Assembly: GCA_977017575.1 (NCBI GenBank)
Contig: CDRNVI010000157.1
Coordinates: 22,748-86,747, forward strand
Direction: 5' to 3'
DNA: 64,000 bases
From: Paramoeba atlantica
Taxonomy: Eukaryota; Discosea
Made by a program: the position numbers and the translations under genes. How positions within the stretch are numbered: position 1 is the first letter of the stretch; the number at the start of each line of letters is the position of its first letter. This document shows, one piece after another, positions 40,510-49,062 of the stretch. The notes under the pieces are model-generated. The model ran no database searches. It worked only from the letters and a program-made list of their open reading frames with translations, and was not told the origin of the DNA.

Positions 40510-40604
40510 GGCTCTTCGTTAAACGCGGCGGTAGTTTTCAACGCGAAGCGCGCAGCATGAGTGACTTCTAAGTTGAAAGCAACCACCGCGTTTAACGAAG
40601 AGCC
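40510..40604. repeat. 95-bp foldback MITE
   Basis: GGCTCTTCGTTAAACGCGG at the left and CCGCGTTTAACGAAGAGCC at the right are perfect complements. GAAGCGCGCAGCATGAGTGA lies in the loop. Related copies are at 44393-44480, 55480-55572 and, partial, at 12255, 6870 and 57200. Confidence 0.75.
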
Positions 40605-40720
40605 TAAAAAAGAAAATTTTAATAATCATCTAAAAAAATATTATTGTGCATGGTGAAAACTCTAAATTATCGAAAACTCTAAATTGTCAGCCTGTTTTCA
40701 CGTAGGCAATATTTTCTAAA

Positions 40721-41062
40721 ATTTTCTTGAGGCGAAAGCGACTTTTTCGCCAAAAGCAATCTATTTAAGCAAAGATAAAGAATAAATAACAAAAGTAAAT
40801 AAATAAGGTTCTAAGATGTTTTTAAAGACCATTAACAATGATAATGATATTGAGACTCAGAAAATTATTATCATTCTTGAAGTTTATGGCAATTTTCTTG
40901 AGACGAAAGCGACTTTTTCGCCAAAAGCAATCTATTTTTAAACAAAGATAAAGAATAAATGACAAAGGTAAATAAATAAAGTTCTAAGATGTTTTTAAAG
41001 ACCATTAACAATGATAATGATAATGATAATCAGAAAATTATTATCGTTCTCGAAGTTTATGG
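40721..41062. repeat. 171-bp direct tandem duplication
   Basis: Two head-to-tail copies beginning ATTTTCTTGAGGCGAAAGCG (40721) and ATTTTCTTGAGACGAAAGCG (40892). Both contain TAAAGACCATTAACAATG and a GATAAT run that is longer in the second copy. It lies immediately downstream (3-prime) of the LRR gene at 41160. Confidence 0.8.
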
Positions 41063-41159
41063 CATTGAAGTTTATGACATAGATCTCTTGAACGGAGGCT
41101 TGTATCTGCCGGGAAATGTTGTGTAAGATCATCAACAATCGTTTACAATAGTAGCAATA

Positions 41160-41849
41160 TTAATAACCCCACCCAAGGTTCATCAAGTTTTCTATATCAC
41201 ATCGACTTAACGGGCCATTGCTAACAATGATTTGAGTTCCGTTAACGTCATAAAATATGTCTTTCGGCAAATCTATGACATCCAGTTTTCCTTGCAACAT
41301 TTCATTACCACTTATATACGCAAACCTCAACGAGGCTGGAAGGGCAAAGAAGTCAACGTATCCTGAAAATCGGTTTTTCTCAATGTTCAAAACTTCCAAC
41401 AACGGAGGCAAATCGTAAGAATTGAAGGTTCCATGAAAGTTGTTCTCCTGTATTAATAGCGTCTCTAACGTTTTAGGCAAAACGTCGAACGGAAAATCTC
41501 CGGAAAGCTTGTTGTGGAAAGCGCGAAATGCTTTTAACTGAGAAGGAAGATATCCGAGGTCTAATGAGCCGCAAAGAGTGTTATACGTCCACCTGATATC
41601 TGTCACAGTTTCATTCTTGTCACACTTAACTCCTTCCCACAGACATCCAGGACACTCTGTCGTCCAGGATTTACGAGGGTTTTCTATGCCTCTGACAAGC
41701 CGCGCTAAATCATACTCGATGGGAAGATCGGTGCCGCGTATCTTAGACCCGGGATAGAGTGCACTCTTTTTTGTACCGTTTTCCTTCAAATCCTGGTCAG
41801 CACAGTGCAAAAGACCCATTACATGAGACATCATGTGTAAAATCAGCAT
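41160..41849 (-). CDS. LRR protein, intact paralogue of the split gene
   Basis: 229 residues. MLILHMMSHVMGLLHCADQD gives a short hydrophobic start, a plausible signal peptide cleaved near CAD. The cap is SWTTECPGCLWEGVKC. Five LRRs, for example LPPLLEVLNIEKNRFSGYVD, end in a short strand FYDVNGTQIIVSNGP. It is the intact counterpart of 47254-48502, to which it is nearly identical over most of its length, and shares upstream sequence with it (to about 42170), so a segment was duplicated. An (AG)40 tract starts 14 bases upstream of the ATG. Confidence 0.85.
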   Translation of the reverse strand: MLILHMMSHVMGLLHCADQDLKENGTKKSALYPGSKIRGTDLPIEYDLARLVRGIENPRKSWTTECPGCLWEGVKCDKNETVTDIRWTYNTLCGSLDLGYLPSQLKAFRAFHNKLSGDFPFDVLPKTLETLLIQENNFHGTFNSYDLPPLLEVLNIEKNRFSGYVDFFALPASLRFAYISGNEMLQGKLDVIDLPKDIFYDVNGTQIIVSNGPLSRCDIENLMNLGWGY

Positions 41850-41859
41850 TCTTAGATGT

Positions 41860-41862
<3 letters not shown>

Positions 41863-41942
<80 letters not shown>
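41863..41942. repeat. (AG)40 microsatellite in LRR 5-prime region
   Basis: 80 bp of pure AG repeat directly upstream of the LRR gene at 41160-41849. The paralogous site near 48523-48533 has only about five units, so the tract has expanded here. The Ser/Leu and Arg/Glu frames through it are artefacts. Confidence 0.95.
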
Positions 41943-41945
<3 letters not shown>

Positions 41946-42831
41946 GCGATACTCCGTTTGAGAAAAAAGCTATTATGCGTAACAAACTAGTATCCAAGAA
42001 TCAAACTTAGACGTAAGAATCACTTTAAAATTGGCTCAACGGGGAAATCTACACGCAAAAGCCCAAAGCATACGTAAATAATGTCACGTATGGAAATAAA
42101 AAGTATAAACGCGTTGCGCCAGTGAAACGAGTCAATTTTATAATACTTTTGGAATTACCAAAACTAGAATTACTGTCAAAGTACTTATTAACGGAATAAA
42201 AATTATTGGAATAAAAATTAACGGAATAATAATTAACAGAATACTTTTTCGTTTTTTTGATTTTCACCAAACTCTTCCCAAAAATAGTCAGTGGTTAATC
42301 TTTTCATCAAAATTCAAAACATTTCTCCTGAGAAAGAAAAACGACGTCACCGCGAAAGGATGAATCGATTAAGACGTATCCGCAGAAGTTACAAGATAGA
42401 TCTCTTGACGCTTAAATTTTGTTAGGAATTTAGTAAAAATCATTGGAATAATAATTAACGGAATAATTTCGGTCCAAAAAAACATTCCGTTAATCATTAT
42501 TATTGTTAATAAGTACTTTGACGGTAGTCACTATTCTGACACCCACCGTCACTATTCTCGTTATGCCTTTACTTTGACAAAGAAACAGTGTTTTAGTCCT
42601 TCTGAATCGCTATTCCCAGAATTAGGTATCGAACGTTGACCCATCTAACGTTGAGAAAATGGCTGCTTAAAGATACTCCTGTAAAAGATTGCTGAGAATC
42701 TCGAACGACTTTGTAAAATAGTTAGTAACTACATTCCGCCACTTTGAACGCTATTATAAATACGCTATTATATTAATACGCTACTATTATACTCCTGGCA
42801 TCACAACTGCTATTGTGATTTAAGGAATACA
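41943..42831. other. LRR upstream flank and repeats
   Basis: 42010-42170 is homologous to 48750-48900 (upstream flank of the other paralogue). Near 42180-42245 AATTAACGGAATAA is repeated. A short coding-like stretch reads KRRHRERMNRLRRIRRSYKI (about 42340-42405, plus strand), probably a relic. At 42520-42670 the TTGACG/CTATTC strings of the element at 10601 recur. Confidence 0.4.
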
Positions 42832-43124
42832 CACACCCTGGAGTAAGTGGCTTGTAAGTTACAACAGCCCGTTTACAAGGCTGTAAGTTACAATTTTAAC
42901 CTACAACTTACAAGTAACCTTCAGGGGGTGGTAGGGATATGTAACTTTCGTAAAACTCCAATATTGGAAATTAATAGCGCATTCGAAAGCTCTCGCAATG
43001 CCATAAACCAATGCAAACCATGTTCATAGAAAATCAAAAAGAAGTGATGCACACAACAGATGTGATGCATACATACACCATTATTTTGTTTTATCCAGTC
43101 TTTTGTTCTTGCAAATATCTCCCC

Positions 43125-43595
43125 ATGGAGCGGCACAGAATCCAAGTTCCTGCGAGATCTATTTCAACTAGTGTCCCTGTGGTCGGTGAACTTGCGCTCG
43201 AGGAACGTGGAAAGGCTGAAAATGGAACCCGTCATCTTTACATCGCAGAAGAAATTTTCTTCATCCTTGACAGAGCTTGTCAGCATCAATTGACTACAGA
43301 ACAAGAAGATTTCGAGCAACGATATTGTCATAACCAACGTCATAACCAATCTATCCTCATCATACCGCTGTCAAAAAAGAAGTCTTCAACGTGCTCTGGT
43401 AAAGATTCTCCGAAACGAAGTAAATCACATCCCTGCGTCAGCGGGCCAAAAACCCCTCTGAAGGGCCCGCTGGAACGGTCCCTTCGAAAAAAAGAGGTCT
43501 CCACCGTACTTCATTATAAGTTTCGGAAACAAAGTAAAGCACATGCCCGCGTCAGCGTGTCTCGAAGTTCGAACATCGAAGTTGCAAAATTGTAG
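43125..43595 (+). CDS. Hypothetical protein, 156 residues
   Basis: It opens MERHRIQVPARSISTSVPVV and has a polar, Lys/Ser-rich second half with two related segments, PKRSKSHPCVSG and RKQSKAHARVSV, encoded by a direct DNA repeat (43418-43445, 43527-43555). Middle segment: GTRHLYIAEEIFFILDRACQ. There is no signal peptide, membrane span or recognisable domain. It precedes the RRM gene by 170 bases in the same direction, with a short repeated segment (GTATCTGATTCAGTTTT-like at 43600 and 43710) between. It may be the first gene of the putative cargo pair; whether it is expressed is unknown. Confidence 0.4.
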   Translation: MERHRIQVPARSISTSVPVVGELALEERGKAENGTRHLYIAEEIFFILDRACQHQLTTEQEDFEQRYCHNQRHNQSILIIPLSKKKSSTCSGKDSPKRSKSHPCVSGPKTPLKGPLERSLRKKEVSTVLHYKFRKQSKAHARVSVSRSSNIEVAKL

Positions 43596-43763
43596 AATCT
43601 GATTCACTTTTATTCACCTCATCTCTTTTACTCTTCATCGCACCTACTTTGTTTACCTACTCATTTAGTATACCTACTAGGTATACATGTACTATCCTGG
43701 AACATGGTTTAGTATCTGATTCAGTTTTTTAATCACCTTATCTTTTTCACCCTTCCTCCCAAT

Positions 43764-44133
43764 ATGTCTACTCTTCCGGAGAATGTCTCCACCGAAGAAT
43801 ACGATATATCGCTTAAGATTAGTGATGCTAAGCGCAAGCGGGATGACTTGCACGAACCAGAGATGAACTTGAGTTCAGCTCTGGGCGAGCGTGACGAGCG
43901 CTCGATCACTGTGGAGCATATTCCGCCGGAAATGACAAAGGAAAATTTAAGTGAGTATTATGCTTTCTTCGGTGACGTAAAACTTGTCACAATACAAAAT
44001 AATCAAAAAGTACAAACGTGCGTATATTTGTTTTGCCACGACAGAACAAGCGAAACATGCATGTAGCACGTATCGTAAGAGCAAGGGAATGCGAAAGGAA
44101 CAGCCAACAAAGCAGACGAAAAAGAAGTTTTGA
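43764..44133 (+). pseudogene. RRM-domain protein, one-base frameshift
   Basis: MSTLPENVSTEEYDISLKIS begins an acidic/basic N-terminal segment (DAKRKRDDLHEPEMNLSSAL), then an RNA-recognition motif: RSITVEHIPPEMTKENLSEY (first strand and helix, RNP2-like) and YAFFGDVKLVTIQNN. A shift near 44005 changes frame; the continuation KKYKRAYICFATTEQAKHAC is the RNP1-like strand and second helix, followed by a basic tail ending KQTKKKF at the TGA at 44131-44133. The shift could be real decay or a programmed or sequencing effect. With it corrected the protein is a single-RRM protein of about 122 residues. Relics of the same gene are at 27670-28320 and 55690-55945. Confidence 0.7.
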
Positions 44134-44392
44134 AAGGCGAAGAATTACTGACAAAGAAAAGTGATTACAGGACAAAGAAAGTGTTTTTGCTTGTCGAAGA
44201 AGTTAATTTTTAGAACGTAGTTTTCCGGGGCTTTTTCAGTGCACGTTTTCATGTTTTTCTTCTCCAATTTTTCTCCTCTAAAAGCCTATACTGTTCTGTT
44301 TAGCAAGTAAAGTACTACTTAACACGCAAAGTTGATATACACGATTGTATGCGATCATTGTCCCTTTAGTATCTCCAATTTTTTCTTTTCTA

Positions 44393-44480
44393 GGCTCTTC
44401 ATTCAGGTAGTTTTTAACGCGAAGCGCGCAGCTTGAGTGACTTCTATGTTGAAAACAACCACCTCGTTTAACGAAGAGCC
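44393..44480. repeat. Foldback MITE downstream of the RRM gene
   Basis: GGCTCTTCATTCAGGTAG at the left and CTCGTTTAACGAAGAGCC at the right; the left arm has lost a few bases relative to 40510-40604. The RRM relic at 55690-55945 has a related MITE at the corresponding place (55480-55572). Confidence 0.7.
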
Positions 44481-44598
44481 TAGATTAGTTACAGGGGGGA
44501 TCAGCTACATCTGGGGGGGTCTAAAATTCGTATAACTTGGCCGATTTTAGAAAATAATAGCGCACTCGAGAGCTCTCACATAGCCCTCTGGTGGAATA

Positions 44599-46186
44599 TA
44601 CAGGGGTGCAAATCAGATGCTGGGGGGGTCTAAAATTAGCAATGTTTGCGCAATTTTGGAAAATAATAGCGCATTCAAGAGCTCTCGCAGAGATCTATGT
44701 TTGGGCGCTATTATCACGTTAAAAGAAAACAAATTTGAAAAAGATAATTTTTTTAAAGGTTTTTTACCCCCCTAAAAGTTGCAGATTTTTCAATTTTTGC
44801 AGTTTTTTCCGTGTTTTTTTTGTTTTCCAGCTCACTATTATGCCGCAAAAGCGATCCCTCTCTAAGCAAAACAGTAAAAGCTTATCTGATAGATCACATG
44901 AACCCCCGGGGCACACAAAATATTCACACAGGATGCTTCTCGTTAAAGATTACGAGAATACAAACTCCTACAGTGCCACTTGCCAAAGACAAGGCGTCCA
45001 CGACAGCACTGTTAAGTTGTGGGTTAAGCGATTTGAGGAAACCGGGGATGTTGAACGTGCTACGCCTCCTCGCGAACGCACTGTAACAACGCCGGAACTT
45101 CTTGAGGCATGCCGCGAAATTATTGACGCGTCCAACGCGACAAGTGCGCGAGGTTGTCCCTCGTGGAGTTTTATTCTTCGAGAGGTTAGGAAAAGGAGTT
45201 TCTCCTGCAGCAGGCCGACCCTAGTAAATTTTTTGAAGGACGAAGGGATGATCCAACGATCTTTTTCTAAAGGCCTGTTCTTAACTGAAGTTCACAAGGC
45301 CAAGCGACTAACATTTGCACTGAAAATGCAGAAGTGGTCCGTCGCACAGCTCCGTCACATTATTTGGTGTGACGAAAAAAAGTTTACTTGTCAACTTGGG
45401 CGCGAAAGCCGTTCTTACATTTGCCGAGCGAGTGACCCCCCCAAGCCACCCCTAAAAGCTGCGCAAAAATGGTTTGGAGGGGATGGAGTAAACGTTTGGA
45501 TGGGTATTTTATAACGTTTGCGGTTTTTTTATTTTATAACGTTTGGAGTTTTTTATCACGTCTTTCCCGACAGGGACAGAAATGGGAAAGTTACGATTAC
45601 TTCAAATGTTTTTAAAGCAGCTTTGACAAAAAGGGGGGGTTTCTTAAGTTACTTGAAGCGTCATAGCGATACTAGAGTTGCAATGGATAATGCTCCTGGT
45701 CACAATGGCACCTTTAAAACCTTTCGAGAAAACCAAGTCTTTGTTTTAGACTTTCCCCCAAAATCCCCAGATCTTAACCCTATTGAAAACATTTGGGACA
45801 TCATGGACACCTTTATTAAAGACGGTACAAACCCAGAAAATAGGACTGAACTTTTGTATTCTATTGAAAAGGCGGTTGATTACATTAAAACAGATGGTCA
45901 TGACATGCTCATAAACACTTTAAGCAGCATGCCGCGGCGTTTCGACATAGTAGTAGAAAAAAAAGGGGAAAGTTGTAATTATTGAACGTACAAAATTTTT
46001 CTTTCACTTTTTGCATTTTGACGTTTTTGGGCTTCTCCTCAGTTGATCACCCCCTTACACCCCGGGAAACCGCCTATCCAAATACATAGATCTCTGCGAG
46101 AGCTCTGGAATGCGCTATTATTTTCCAAAATTGCGCAAACATTGCTAATTTTAGACCCCCCCCAGCATCTGATTTGCACCCCTGTA
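44599..46186. mobile_element. Tc1 element nested in the hAT-type interval
   Basis: TA-flanked ends TACAGGGGTGCAAATCAGAT and ATCTGATTTGCACCCCTGTA are perfect inverted copies, followed inward by GGGGGGGTCTAAAATTAGC and GCGCATTCAAGAGCTCTCGC. Length 1588 bp, close to the 1576 bp of the Tc1 at 59137. A second solo end of the same kind lies just outside (44500-44560). Contains the transposase at 44840. Confidence 0.85.
44840..45985 (+). pseudogene. Tc1 transposase with in-frame stop
   Basis: It starts MPQKRSLSKQNSKSLSDRSH and contains an HTH (YSATCQRQGVHDSTVKLWVK), IIWCDEKKFTC (first catalytic D), TRVAMDNAPGHNGTF (second D) and FPPKSPDLNPIENIWDIMD (third residue E). It ends EKKGESCNY. A TAA at 45512-45514 interrupts it, next to an imperfect 25-bp tandem duplication (ATTTTATAACGTTTG repeated). 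Before and after, the protein matches 59337-60461 throughout. It was presumably inactivated by that duplication. Confidence 0.85.
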
Positions 46187-46245
46187 TATTGTTTCCCGCA
46201 TTTTTACTTCAAACGCATTTTGTCAAAAAAATATTTTTTTTGTGT

Positions 46246-46968
46246 ATAAACCTAGGGACACGATAAGTTACCCCCCTCTAAAATTTGTGTAAAGTCTTCG
46301 TTTGGGCTAATTTTTGTTGTATTTTGCAGATCTCGGTGACGCTTGTTTGCGCATATCATATAGAGAATAATACTGGGAACCAATAAAATATGAATTTAGT
46401 ATTACCATTTTTTCACTTTTTCGCCACCAATTTTTTTTGATTTTCGATTTTCCGAAAACAATAATTTTGGTATAAAAAATATGAAAAATTCACCCCCAAA
46501 AAATGCAAAAATACAAGAAAAGGTCCCTTTTTTGTCTTTTTGATCTGTTTTTTGTCGAAAATGGGGAAAAGATCCCGTCTAAATCGTCGCCAGCTTTCGC
46601 CGGAGCAAACATCTTATGCCACTAGGGTGGTTTGCGCTCACGAGGTGGACCAAGGGGCCTCTTTGCGCGAGAAAGCTCAAATGCTGAACTGTTCACACAC
46701 TTCTGTATCGCGCTACATTAAGCGTTTTGAAGAAACGGGTGATGTAGAGCGAAGGAAGTACACACGCGAAAACATCTGTGATACTGACGAGTTTCGACAG
46801 ATGCTTGCTTGCCTCGTGGACGAAAAGAATTTGGTTGCCCGGGGTTTAAATGGGTGTTCCGAACCATTGATAAAAATGTATTCCCGTGCAGCTTGAAGAC
46901 TGTAAGAAAGATTTTAAAAAGTATGGGATACATTACTAAAGTATTCAGCCGCAAACCAATATCAACTC
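46246..46968 (+). pseudogene. Truncated Tc1 transposase and left terminus
   Basis: The left end TATAAACCTAGGGACACGAT followed by TACCCCCCTC and GCTAATTTTTGTTG (46246-46320) recurs at 54030-54150. The ORF starts at 46561 (MGKRSRLNRRQLSPEQTSYA), with an HTH (LREKAQMLNCSHTSVSRYIK) and RFEETGDVERRKYTREN. A frameshift near 46840 leads to FKWVFRTIDKNVFPCSLKTV with RKILKSMGY. It is cut off before any catalytic block near 46968. Confidence 0.65.
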
Positions 46969-47253
46969 CATATACAGCATGTATAACAGGATACCTACTA
47001 CATACATGTATTATACCCCCCCCCCAATTATTTGCAAAACAAATCGGTACTCTTTTTGGTTGTAAGTTGTAACTTACAATTGTAACGTACAAGTCACTTA
47101 CTCCAGGGTGTGAATACATTTCACACATCTACATAGTACGGTATGATGTACTATATCTAGTACGTACTAACTACCGTACTATCCGTACTAGGATAGTAAA
47201 GTCCCAAAAAAGCCCATCGAAACCTAGCCCCTAACCCCTAAATAGTAAACGTA

Positions 47254-48502
47254 TTAAGTATAAGGTACGAACTCGAATGTTTTATATCGACATAACGGGC
47301 CATTGCTAACAATGACTTGAGTTCCACTAGCGGAGTAAAATATGTCTTTCGGCAAATCCATAACATTTAGCTTTCCTTGCAACATTTCATTACCACTTAG
47401 AAACGCAAACCTCAACGAGGCTGGAAGGGCAGAGAAGTCAACGTATCCTGAAAATTGGTTATCCTCAATGTTCAAAACTTCCAATAACGGAGGCAAATCG
47501 TAAAAATTGAAGGTTCCACGAAAGTTGTTCTCCTTTATTAATAGCGCCTCTAAAGTTTTAGGCAAAACGTCGAACGGAAAATCTCCAGAGAGCTTGTTGC
47601 GGAAAGCGAGTGTTTTATCATGCACTTATAGTGCAGAGATTTGCTCACCATGTCCTTATCCCGCATACGACGGGTGGATCATGTGAGGTTTCGTCCTCGC
47701 CGGAGGTGTGCGGGTGCGGAGAGCTGGCGTCCCAGGTGCAGAGAGCTCGGTTGTCATGTGCAGGTGCAGAGAGCCGGATGCGTAATCCCCATATTACAGT
47801 TTCGGGGGCAATCCGGGTGCAGAGAGCTGCGACAGAGCCGAGATGCGGAGAGCTGGGCGACCGCCAGGTGCAGAGAGCCGATTCTCGTCGGCGGAGGACA
47901 CGTCTAGTGGTCCTCAAGGGAGGCCACCGTGACGCATGGCCCTCTCGGAGAGGAAAAAGACAAGCCGAAAAAAAGCCGAGAGGGGGAAGCACACTCACTC
48001 CAGGGGAGTGAGTCGGGGAGGGGTGAAGTGGTGAAAGCGCGTCCCCTGCTTCAGCGACAAGAGGGACAGTTCCGACCTTAGTGCCGGCCGGCAACGGGCA
48101 TGAAAATACAGTAAGGGTATGCCCGTTGCCGGGGAAAGAAAGGATGAACTAAGGAAAAAGTACCAACAAGGTACAGAAACTGTATCTTTATCGAAATGCT
48201 TTTAACTGAGAAGGAAGATATCCGAGGTCTAATGAGCCGCAAAGAGTGTTATACGTCCACCTGATATCTGTCACAGTTCCATTCTTGTCACACTTAACTC
48301 CTTCCCACAGACATCCAGGACACTCTGTCGTCCAGGATTTACGAGGGTTGTCTATGCCTCTGACAAGCCGCGCTAAATCATACTCGATGGGAAGATCGGT
48401 GCCGCGTATCTTAGACCCGGGATAGAGTGCACTCTGTTTTGTACCGTTTTCCTTCAAATCCTGGTCAGCACAGTGCAAAAGACCCATTACATGAGACGTC
48501 AT
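47254..48502 (-). pseudogene. LRR gene split by the structured repeat
   Basis: The N-terminal half (48502 to about 48192) ends LGYLPSQLKAFR followed by a stop made by the insertion. The C-terminal half resumes at 47608 as AFRNKLSGDFPFDVL and runs to 47254. In the intact paralogue at 41160-41849 the same junction reads LKAFRAFHNKLSG. Removal of exactly 47609-48191 (583 bp) would join the halves in frame with no extra or missing base. Both halves otherwise remain open, so the insertion is recent, or the insert is removed from RNA. Cap SWTTECPGCLWEGVKC is identical to the paralogue. Confidence 0.85.
47611..48189. repeat. Hairpin-rich mobile sequence, copy 2 (579 bp)
   Basis: Nearly identical to 283-860 over its whole length, with the same hairpins and GGTGCRGAGAGC units. 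Left boundary TGTTTTATCATGCAC and right boundary AAACTGTATCTTT are shared with copy 1; the two bases beyond each side differ. No direct duplication of target sequence is visible around it. Confidence 0.85.
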
Positions 48503-49062
48503 GTGTAAAAGCTTTTATTTGCAAGAGAGAGAGTATGCGATACTCCGTAACCTTTGAAAGCAAGCTAATATTCGTAATATTTTAATATCCTCGGAATTAA
48601 ACGTAAACGTAAGGGAATATCCGCCATGGGTTCGGCAAATACTTTCACAAATCATATGTCAATGAATCAACGCATAATTTTTTATAGAACAGTGCTATAA
48701 ATTTCTGTCAAAAAACACGTGGAACGCGAAGCTAAAAGTAAGCACATAAAAAATCACTTTAAAATTGGCTCAACGGGGAAAACTACACGAAAAAGCCCAA
48801 ACCACACGTAAATAATTTCTCATACGGAAATAAAAATATCAACGCGTTGGGTCAGTGAAAAAAATCAATTTCATAATACTTTCGCAACTACCAAAACTAG
48901 AATCCATCACTTGAAATGTATCTTTTTGACTGCTACGAACCTGTTCCATGTCCATTCAAAATCATTTTCTCCTCTCACCACACCATAATCTTCCATGAAA
49001 AACCTAAACGAACCTATAAAATCGGTCAAAAAAAACGTGCCACGCCATAAAAACCCCCGCCC
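48503..49062. other. LRR upstream flank and carrier 3-prime flank
   Basis: 48503-48560 and 48750-48900 are homologous to the upstream flank of the LRR gene at 41160, showing that the duplicated segment includes promoter DNA. A segment at 48570-48740 is absent from the other copy. No gene. Confidence 0.5.

Larger units (their letters stand above)
42832..47110. mobile_element. hAT-type interval carrying an RRM gene
   Basis: Left CACACCCTGGAGTAAGTG and right CACTTACTCCAGGGTG are inverted. Flanks are GGAATACA (42824-42831) and TGAATACA (47111-47118), 7 of 8 identical, laid out exactly as in the hAT element at 29304-31633. GTAAGTTACAA-type motifs repeat subterminally at both ends. Inside are the ORF at 43125, the RRM gene at 43764, a nested Tc1 element (44599-46186) and a truncated Tc1 (46246-46968). 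No hAT transposase is found, so it would be nonautonomous with captured genes, or the transposase was replaced. Confidence 0.6.

Noticed and set aside
41759-42010. Arg/Glu- and Ser/Leu-repeat ORFs
   Set aside because: They are translations of the (AG)40 tract.
47609-48191. Structured insert as a group I, group II or ordinary spliceosomal intron
   Set aside because: No GT/AG borders in the gene's direction, no recognisable group I P7 region or group II domain V. Removal from RNA remains open, but no known intron class is supported.
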